Shown piece by piece: positions 14,883 to 20,295 of a stretch of 20,295 bases of DNA. Within the stretch, counting starts at the first letter, position 1. Each line of letters starts with the position of its first letter. The notes below the pieces were generated by a model that worked only from the letters and a program-made list of their open reading frames with translations, had not been told where the DNA came from and searched no databases. This DNA comes from Parcubacteria group bacterium GW2011_GWB1_42_6 (GTDB taxonomy: Bacteria > Patescibacteriota > Minisyncoccia > Portnoybacterales > GWB1-42-6): the NCBI GenBank assembly GCA_000997475.1, contig LCEC01000017.1, positions 1-20,295 of the forward strand, in the 5' to 3' direction. The translations under genes were made by a program, and so were the position numbers.

Positions 14883-15794
14883 ATGTTTTTTTTAAATAAA
14901 AAAAATAGCCATTCGTTGCCGGCGAAAGAAATAATCCGGGAAGAAAAAAAGACGGCCAATATTCTGAAAGCAATATTGATCGCGGTTTTCATTGTTATTT
15001 TTACGGCGGCGGTTTTTTATTTTCTGTTCATCTCTCCCGTTTTGAGGGTGAAAGAAATAAAAATCGGCGGCAATAAAATAATCCCGACTCAAAATATCGC
15101 CGTTTTGGCAAGCTCTCTTTTGGAAGGAAAAATTTGGGGCTTTATTCCTTCGTCCCAAATGGCCGCGATTTCGCTTCCCGAAATTTCGCGAAAGTTGCAA
15201 AAAGAATTTCCAGAAATACGGCAAGCCGAAGTAAAAAGAATTCTTCCCGATATTTTGGAGATCCGAATAATCGAAAAAAAACCTTCATCTATTTGTTGCG
15301 AGGCCGAAGTTGTTATTCAGCCTTTAATGGTTGATCTCATGGCGATGGAAATAAGCACTTCTTCCGCGTCAGCGCCAAAAGAACAAATTCCTTCGGCGGG
15401 GGATTGTTTTCTTTCCGACGAAGAGGGATTTTTGTATCGCCAATCTTCCGAAATCTCAACCGATTTTTTGCCGAAGTTTTTTTCTAAGAATGGAGAAAAT
15501 TATGAATTGGGCCAAAAAGCCGTTTCATCTTCCACCATCGTTTTCGCCCGCGAGTTTAAAGAGAAGATGGAAAACTCCAAAGTGGAAATAGTCGGTTTTT
15601 CTTTTAAGGACGCCGAAAATCGGGAAATGGCGGCTTACGCAAAACAGGGCTGGGTGATTTATTTGGATCTTTCAAGATTTGTTGAAACGCAAATCCGGGT
15701 GATAGAAGCGCTTCTGGCAGACGAGCTTAAAAACAGCCGGAAAAATCTTGAATATATTGACCTGCGAATTCCAAATCGAGCGTATTATAAATAA
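14883..15794 (+). CDS. ftsQ: FtsQ-type cell division protein with POTRA domain
   Basis: A bitopic divisome protein that links early and late division proteins. The 303-aa product has a basic cytoplasmic N-terminus, one membrane helix (about 28-51), a POTRA domain (about 53-134, from 'LRVKEIKIGGNKIIPTQNI' to 'VKRILPDILEIRIIEKKPSS') and a C-terminal beta domain ending 'LEYIDLRIPNRAYYK', the FtsQ signature end. Between the POTRA and beta domains is an unusual Ser/Ala/Pro-containing stretch (about 140-172) flanked by cysteines (138, 139, 175). The gene lies 71 nt after serS and away from the usual dcw cluster. DivIB is the equivalent name in Gram-positives. Confidence 0.82.
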   Translation: MFFLNKKNSHSLPAKEIIREEKKTANILKAILIAVFIVIFTAAVFYFLFISPVLRVKEIKIGGNKIIPTQNIAVLASSLLEGKIWGFIPSSQMAAISLPEISRKLQKEFPEIRQAEVKRILPDILEIRIIEKKPSSICCEAEVVIQPLMVDLMAMEISTSSASAPKEQIPSAGDCFLSDEEGFLYRQSSEISTDFLPKFFSKNGENYELGQKAVSSSTIVFAREFKEKMENSKVEIVGFSFKDAENREMAAYAKQGWVIYLDLSRFVETQIRVIEALLADELKNSRKNLEYIDLRIPNRAYYK

Positions 15795-15825
15795 AATTAA
15801 GGGCGGTGATTGAATTTAGGAATAG

Positions 15826-15999
15826 TTAGGTGTCAAAAATGTTGCTATAGCATACTTTTTGGCACCTAAATCCAATTTAATCCAATTATTTGCAAATGGA
15901 GTTTTTAAGGGCTGGGATATTTGTCCGGGGGCTAAGGCAGTTGTGGTGAAAGAGGAAGTGATGTCGGGCGTTTATGAATTCCGGCAAATATTCTACTAA
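15826..15999 (+). pseudogene. Short open frame, possible gene remnant
   Basis: From the stop at 15823-15825 to TAA 15997-15999 the frame is open for 57 codons and lacks an ATG before the MSGVYEF segment. Its second half reads 'GVFKGWDICPGAKAVVVKEE', 'VMSGVYEFRQIFY', which looks protein-like, while its first third overlaps palindrome P4. It may be the tail of a lost gene. A chance frame is equally possible. Confidence 0.2.
15827..15868. repeat. Imperfect 42-bp palindrome with GCTATAGC-type centre (P4)
   Basis: TAGGTGTCAAAAATGTTGCTA (15827-15847) and TAGCATACTTTTTGGCACCTA (15848-15868) pair with a few mismatches. It lies 32 nt after the ftsQ stop and has no T-run. The surrounding gap 15795-16323 (529 nt) also holds a decayed-looking open frame, a minus-strand terminator and a composite repeat, each listed separately. 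Confidence 0.7.
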
Positions 16000-16001
16000 T
16001 T

Positions 16002-16038
16002 ATCGAAAATAAAAAGAGCTATCGCGAGATAGCTCTTT
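16002..16038 (-). terminator. Intrinsic terminator of the glycosyltransferase operon
   Basis: AAAGAGCTATC (16013-16023) pairs perfectly with GATAGCTCTTT (16028-16038), loop GCGA. Read on the minus strand the stem is followed by TTTTTATTTT, a proper U-run. On the plus strand no T-run follows, so it should act on minus-strand transcripts arriving from 16324. Confidence 0.7.
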
Positions 16039-16048
16039 AAAATTGAGT

Positions 16049-16323
16049 AACCTTGCGGAATTACGGATGGAGCACTTTAAATCTTTCTTATTCCTCCTCC
16101 CCTCATCGAAGGGAGGTGCCCGAAGGGCCCCGTTCAGGCTCTGATGAGAGCCCTCCCATTCGGGTCTGAGCCCCTTCAGGGTCGAACGACAGGCTCGAAT
16201 GAGGCAGAGGGGTAAATTTGAATTCTGAAATTACCTCCCCAACCCCTCCTTGAAAAGGAAGGGAGGACGCCAAGCGAGATTTGTATCTGTAATATCTGCA
16301 GTGATTCGTAATTCTGCAGGGTT
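16049..16323. repeat. Composite repeat with inverted ends (MITE-like), copy A
   Basis: The outer ends AACCTTGCGGAATTACGGAT (16049-16068) and ATTCGTAATTCTGCAGGGTT (16304-16323) are reverse complements at 17 of 20 positions. Inside lies a second element at 16093-16266 whose ends are GGGAGG/CCTCC-rich hairpins. Its core at 16162-16196 is identical over 35 nt to 20133-20167. No open frame spans it. The outer right end overlaps the stop of the glycosyltransferase gene. Confidence 0.7.
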
Positions 16324-18183
16324 CTATCGTATCCTATACACAAAAATCGAATTGCCGATGATTTTGACCGGCTGATATTTTTCAAGCCATTTGTAGTAGC
16401 CGGTTCTGTCGTTATAATTTGGTGCCGGATTACCCAAACCGCCTTGGCGGAAGGTGGCCGAAACCGCCAGCCATTCGCTTTCGGTCATATCTTGGGGAGT
16501 GTAATAACCCCACCAGAAGCGGACTTTGTCTCCCAAATAATAGCTCGGAATCGCGCCGCCGAAATAGTCAACGTAAATTATTTTTATATTATTTTCATTA
16601 ACCCAAGAAGCCAAGCGTTTTAGATCTTGCCCCCAATCGGTGTTTGAATCCGTAACATATTTATATCCGTTTGCCGGTCCGCCGACTGATTCATTGTAAT
16701 AGGAAAGGAATGAGGGATAAACGGAAATGACGCTCGCAATTTGCCAGATTATCAAAAATCCGATCAGAAAACATTTCAGGCCGAGCCATTTTATCTGGCT
16801 GAATGTTTCTTTTATGTTCTTCAAAACATCGTTGCCGTATGAAGCGTTAAATTTAATCCATTTGCCGATTTGGCTTGAAATCAACAGAAAAATAAACGGG
16901 AAAGTCGGCAGAATATGGCGTACGCCGATATTTAACGGAGAACGAATGCTTGATCCCCAATAAAGCGCGATAAATCCGATCATGGCGACTTGAGCTATAT
17001 TATCCCGAAGAACTTTGAAAAAATTAATTGAAGTGAAAAACCTTTGTTTGATAAGGCTGGCCATTCCCAAAATCAAAGCGATCAGAGAAAGGATGTGCAG
17101 AGTCAAAGCTTCTTTGGTCAAATAGACGAATGGAAAATAAAGGCGCGACCCGGCCGCGGAAATTTCTCCCAAAAAATAAGTCGTGTTGCCGCCGGCCGCC
17201 CGCTGAATCACCATTGCCAATCCAAAGCCGTATTGAGCCAATCCACGCAGAGCCGGAATTCCGGCCATCCAGTAAATCAAATCGGCCACCCATCTCATTC
17301 CAAAAGAAGAGAGGATGATTTTTATGTCTCTTTGCTGCAGTTCCATCGGATAATTGGCCACGTGAAAAGCGTAGACCGGCCACACGACAAATATATACCC
17401 GATTGCGCCGATGGCTATAACTCCGCCCAAATATTTGCCTATGTTTCTGAAGAAAGAAACAATCCAATTTTGGCCGCTTTTTGAATTTTTTATCGTTTCC
17501 AAAATTATCCAAAGGAAAATCATTGCTCCAAAAAGAGGAATTAGCAAGAACGCGGAAAATTTGGCGAGCTGCGCGATGCCAAAAACGATTCCCGCGGCAA
17601 TCAGGTTTATGGCGCTGGGCGCTTTGAGCCATTTGACGAAATAATAAGTGGCGATGAAAATTCCGGCTGCTGCCGCCACATCGGTGGTGACAAATCGGCC
17701 GTGGGCGATGAAAGTCGGCGAAAAAGCGTAAAAAAACAAAGCAAGAAGCGCCGCTTTGCGGCCGAATAATTCATTGGCCCATTTGAAAATATAAATTCCC
17801 ATCGCCAAAAGAATCAAAAGCATCGGCAGCCGGCCGAAAAGCAGCATCCAATCGGCGTCATTGCCCGATTGGTACATGAAATTAAATCCAAAATCCCATT
17901 GGCCGTTGATATCCGTTTGCCAAGCTTTGATGGTTTCGGGAAAAATAATTTCTTCGCCGGTGATTTTTGAACCGAGCCAAATGGAAAGTCCGGCCAGATC
18001 TTTAACAAGCGGCGGATGCTCCGGATTTAAGCGCATATCCGCTTTTTCAATATACGAATAACCGGCCGGCAGGTGAGCCACCTCGTCCATAATGGCCGAA
18101 TCGCCAAGCATGCTGAAAAAAGCGATTACTAACATAAAGCCGAGCATTAACGCGGCAAGAGCGTATGTGAATTTTTTTGTCAT
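16324..18183 (-). CDS. GT-C membrane glycosyltransferase, PMT/ArnT-like family
   Basis: Such enzymes transfer a sugar from a polyprenyl-phosphate donor to a lipid or protein at the outer face of the membrane. The 619-aa product has 10 or more hydrophobic segments. The first extracytoplasmic loop carries the acidic pair D33-E34 in 'IMDEVAHLPAGYSY' and then 'NPEHPPLVK' (53-61), the pattern expected for the catalytic loop. After the last helix comes a soluble tail with 'DSNTDWGQDLKRLASWV' and 'YVDYFGGAIPSYYLGDK', which I recognise from CPR PMT-type proteins. The ATG is at 18183-18181. It lies 16 nt downstream of the other glycosyltransferase, so the two form an operon. Donor and acceptor cannot be inferred. 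Confidence 0.85.
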   Translation of the reverse strand: MTKKFTYALAALMLGFMLVIAFFSMLGDSAIMDEVAHLPAGYSYIEKADMRLNPEHPPLVKDLAGLSIWLGSKITGEEIIFPETIKAWQTDINGQWDFGFNFMYQSGNDADWMLLFGRLPMLLILLAMGIYIFKWANELFGRKAALLALFFYAFSPTFIAHGRFVTTDVAAAAGIFIATYYFVKWLKAPSAINLIAAGIVFGIAQLAKFSAFLLIPLFGAMIFLWIILETIKNSKSGQNWIVSFFRNIGKYLGGVIAIGAIGYIFVVWPVYAFHVANYPMELQQRDIKIILSSFGMRWVADLIYWMAGIPALRGLAQYGFGLAMVIQRAAGGNTTYFLGEISAAGSRLYFPFVYLTKEALTLHILSLIALILGMASLIKQRFFTSINFFKVLRDNIAQVAMIGFIALYWGSSIRSPLNIGVRHILPTFPFIFLLISSQIGKWIKFNASYGNDVLKNIKETFSQIKWLGLKCFLIGFLIIWQIASVISVYPSFLSYYNESVGGPANGYKYVTDSNTDWGQDLKRLASWVNENNIKIIYVDYFGGAIPSYYLGDKVRFWWGYYTPQDMTESEWLAVSATFRQGGLGNPAPNYNDRTGYYKWLEKYQPVKIIGNSIFVYRIR

Positions 18184-18650
18184 GATTTTTTGATTTTTTT
18201 TATTTTATTACAAAAGCTTTAAAATTTCCCAAATCTTCAACGCGCCCTTGGGGAAATTTTTGTTTGAGCGTCTTAAAAATTTCTTCATTGGGATTCATTG
18301 GCAAAATAACGCTGTTTTTGTCCGGCAAATAACTTACGTTTCCCGGATCGGGCGATAAATATTTAATTGACGGCTGATCTTGGGTTAAGAAGATAATCGT
18401 TTGAGCGGGCATAGGAATCCCATTGGGGTAAGGCACTCGAACTCCGCCTTCATTCACCAAAACATATTTATTCATATTGGCCGGCAAGGAATTCAAATAA
18501 TTGGCCTGGTCAACGAATAATTGGGTGAAGGCGCCGCGAGTTTCTTTATTAAACCCCCATTGAATGAAATATTGGCGATAGGAAAGGCAGGAGATTATAA
18601 TTAAAAATATAAAAACCAAAAAACCTAATATAATTTTTGTATTCTCGTTT

Positions 18651-18770
18651 GTCATTCTCGCCCCGCAGCTGCGGGGTAAACTGCAGGCGGGGATCCAGGT
18701 TGATTTAATGGGTCTGGATTCCCGCCCGCTTCGCCGGAGCTTCAGCGAGGCGAGCTTTCGCGGGAATAAC
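18651..18770. repeat. 120-nt intergenic-type repeat inserted in frame in a coding region
   Basis: The ends GTCATTCTCG (18651-18660) and CGGGAATAAC (18761-18770) are inverted copies with two mismatches. Inside are CCCCGCAGCTGCGGGG (18661-18676) and the pair GGCGGGGATCCAG / CTGGATTCCCGCC (about 18687 and 18715). This is the well-known type of dispersed repeat that translates as 'WIPA...' or 'VIPAKAGIQ'. Here, on the minus strand, it encodes 40 residues (including 'SRPIKSTWIPACSLPRSCG') between two membrane helices. Confidence 0.75.
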
Positions 18771-19721
18771 ATCAAGCGGGAGAGTATTAGATAGAATCCG
18801 AGCCCCGTAAATATATAACTTGGCGGGATGGCGCCGATTGTCCTTAAAGCATGGGGCAGGCCCTCGTTCGTCATAATGGAAGGCATCAGCATCGCCCCGA
18901 ACCAAATCAGAAGCGTCCAAAAAACGGTCGCGCTGAAAAATCCTTTTTCTTTGTAATTCTCTTTTCTGAAAATCTGACACGCGCACCAGCCAAGGCCGAT
19001 CAAAAAGAAAGGGATCAAAAGGTAAAAAATTTGAGGCGAACCGGGCAGATTATGCCGCCAGTTGTAATCTCCAAATGCCACAAATTGGCCGAGAGTCTTA
19101 ATCGTTGTTTCAATTAAAGTTTTAGCCGGATTGGGCGAGGCGAAAACTGAAACTTGGCTTGAGCGGCCCATAAAGTCGGCCGGATTTTGGAGATAATATA
19201 TTCCCAGCGGCAAAAAAACCAAAACAGCGGCAATAATAAAAACATCCCAGCCCCACCAGCCGTTTTTTTTGTAAGCATTCCAGCCGGCTTTCCAGCGGCT
19301 GATTTTTCCTTTTTTATGGGATTTCAAATCCTGCCAAAAAAGAATAATGGCGGCGATGAAAGCGGGAACAAGAATCACGGGCGCGATGCGGAAAGCAATA
19401 TAAGTATGAAAACCGAGGCCGAAGAACGCTCCTCCCAAAATCCAATAGACCCAAACCATCCAAGCGCCGGCATTTGATTTTTCCGGATAGCTTTTGAGGT
19501 TTTTTATGCCTTTGAAAAGGAAATAAAAAGACCAGACAAGGCAAAAAGGCGCCATAATCGCCCTGAATCCCAGGCGGGAAAAATTAACGTGCCAGAAGCT
19601 CACGGCCGTGAAGAAAGCGGCCAACAGGCCGATATATTTTGGCGCGTCGCCCGAAAACTTTTTTTGCATCAGCCTTCCGAATGAAAAAAGATGAAACGTC
19701 AAAAGATAAATGCCTAAAATC

Positions 19722-19819
19722 GTCAAAATTCCCAAAATCGCCGGAACTATTTTGATCGCCCAAACGCTCGGTCAAAATTCCCAAAATCGCCGGAACTATT
19801 TTGATCGCCCAAACGCTCG
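19722..19819. repeat. Perfect 49-bp tandem duplication
   Basis: Bases 19722-19770 and 19771-19819 are identical over all 49 positions (each begins GTCAAAATTCCCAAAATCGC and ends CAAACGCTCG). Because 49 is not a multiple of three, the second copy shifts the glycosyltransferase frame. Confidence 0.97.
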
Positions 19820-20087
19820 CGCCGAAAAGCCAAAAGCTGGCGGCGATAAGATTCATAAACAGCCCCTCGCGGCCGTTGTTTTCGGGATAGAAAGCTTTGA
19901 AATCGCCCGATTTTAAAGCTTGCAAAGCGTCATTGCCGTTGATGGCGACATCGGGGTAAAGCCCGGGCGGAATTTGGCCGAGTTTGTAAAGCCGGAAAAA
20001 TATCGCCGTAGCCATAACCAAAATTAAAAGAATGGCGATTTTATGTTTTTTAATAAATTCCCAAAATATATTTTTTTTCATAATTTT

Positions 20088-20239
20088 CCTCCTTTAAAAA
20101 GGAGGGTTGGGTCTTAGAATTTCTCCCATTCAGGGTCTGAGCCCCTTCAGGGTCGAACGACAGGCTCTGAGCCTGTCGAAGAGGTGGATTTTTTAGAATT
20201 AATAAAAAATCCCTCCCAACCTCCCTTTAAAAAGGGAGG
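20088..20239. repeat. Composite repeat with hairpin ends (MITE-like), copy B
   Basis: The ends are hairpins: CCTCCTTT/AAAGGAGG (20088-20105) and CCTCCCTTT/AAAGGGAGG (20220-20239). Together with the adjoining GTTGGG and CCCAAC they form terminal inverted repeats of about 25 bp. The interior has the 35-nt core shared with copy A (20133-20167) and a hairpin CGACAGGCT/AGCCTGTCG (20158-20178). It lies in the leader of the glycosyltransferase operon. No gene is seen in 20082-20295. Confidence 0.75.
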
Positions 20240-20256
20240 AGAAGATTCAATTTATA

Positions 20257-20262
20257 ATTATA
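20257..20262 (-). promoter_or_regulatory. Possible -10 element of the glycosyltransferase operon
   Basis: On the minus strand this is a perfect TATAAT. No convincing -35 lies 16-18 nt upstream. If used, the transcript would carry the whole composite repeat as a leader of about 165 nt. Confidence 0.3.
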
Positions 20263-20295
20263 GACTGATTTAATTTTACCACGATCACTCTTTAT

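Larger units (their letters stand above)
18200..20081 (-). pseudogene. GT-C glycosyltransferase, frameshifted by a 49-bp tandem duplication
   Basis: The N-terminal part (20081 down to about 19771) reads through the first helix, 'GQIPPGLYPDVAINGNDALQ' (35-54, candidate catalytic Asp44) and 'FYPENNGREGLF', then leaves frame in the duplicated 49 bp and stops at 19584. The rest continues in another frame from 19735 to 18200 (511 codons). Removing one copy gives exactly 1833 nt, a single 610-aa frame with the natural join 'PAILGILTILGIYLLTF'. It has about ten membrane helices and a soluble C-terminal tail. A 120-nt repeat is also inserted in frame (18651-18770). The start is ATG 20081, six nt after AAAGGAGG. 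It is the first gene of the operon. The break may be real, phase-variable or an assembly error. Confidence 0.85.

Noticed and set aside
17024..17632. 202-aa minus-strand frame inside the PMT-like gene
   Set aside because: It is a shadow of the 619-aa gene. Its composition is rich in Arg, His and Phe with no membrane pattern.
19584..19770. Frame continuing after the duplication in the upstream glycosyltransferase (from 'ERLGDQNSSGDF')
   Set aside because: This tail is out-of-frame reading of the real gene; the true continuation is in the 19735-18200 frame.
1..20295. tRNA, rRNA or other known structural RNA genes
   Set aside because: No tRNA T-loop (GGTTCGAATCC-type) with acceptor pairing and no rRNA blocks were seen by eye. 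A covariance-model scan was not possible.

Overview
The window looks like a chromosomal segment of a Candidate Phyla Radiation (Patescibacteria, probably Parcubacteria-like) bacterium. The reasons are its A+T-rich composition, tightly packed core genes with few Shine-Dalgarno sequences and several GTG/TTG starts, A/T-rich inverted repeats at many gene borders, and a conserved 'RSFRPLAVL'-ending protein of a type I associate with that radiation. TGA is used as a real stop (first gene, mreC), so a Gracilibacteria/Absconditabacteria-type recoded TGA is excluded. The taxonomic call rests on family recognition, not on a database search.

Layout, left to right. 1-1590: a stand-alone cassette with a near-consensus promoter, a stem-loop at the start of the transcript, a strong ribosome-binding site, one unrecognised 317-aa protein and an intrinsic terminator, followed by three more perfect or near-perfect stem-loops. 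1590-5602: holB (clamp-loader delta prime), a seven-Asp-box beta-propeller exported protein, frr (ribosome recycling factor) and rseP (site-2 protease). 5728-10068: the rod-shape cluster mreB-mreC-mreD-mrdA, with overlapping stops and starts from mreC onward. 10188-12135: greA and lysS, closed by a terminator that overlaps the lysS stop codon. 12184-12869: a PaaX-like/Cas2-fold regulator bracketed by two copies of a palindrome. 13037-15794: a small DUF4258-like protein, serS and an FtsQ-type divisome protein. 15795-16323: a gene-poor junction with a palindrome, a decayed-looking reading frame, a minus-strand terminator and a composite repeat. 16324-20081 (minus strand): two membrane GT-C glycosyltransferases 16 nt apart. 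The upstream one is broken by a perfect 49-bp tandem duplication and also carries a 120-nt intergenic-type repeat inserted in frame. 20088-20239: a second composite repeat sharing a 35-nt identical core with the one at 16093-16266.

How the genes work together: the plus strand is mostly housekeeping (replication, translation, transcript cleavage) interleaved with the envelope machinery (elongasome MreBCD-PBP2, FtsQ-like divisome protein, RseP). The minus-strand pair probably glycosylates surface lipids or proteins with lipid-linked sugars, and looks like an accessory cassette between related repeats.

The least explained structure is the family of four 40-50 bp palindromes centred on the same octamer GCTATAGC but with different arms, the flanking of the PaaX-like gene by two of them, and the variable-region-like C-terminus of the first gene. 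No rRNA, tRNA, CRISPR array, transposase or reverse transcriptase was seen.
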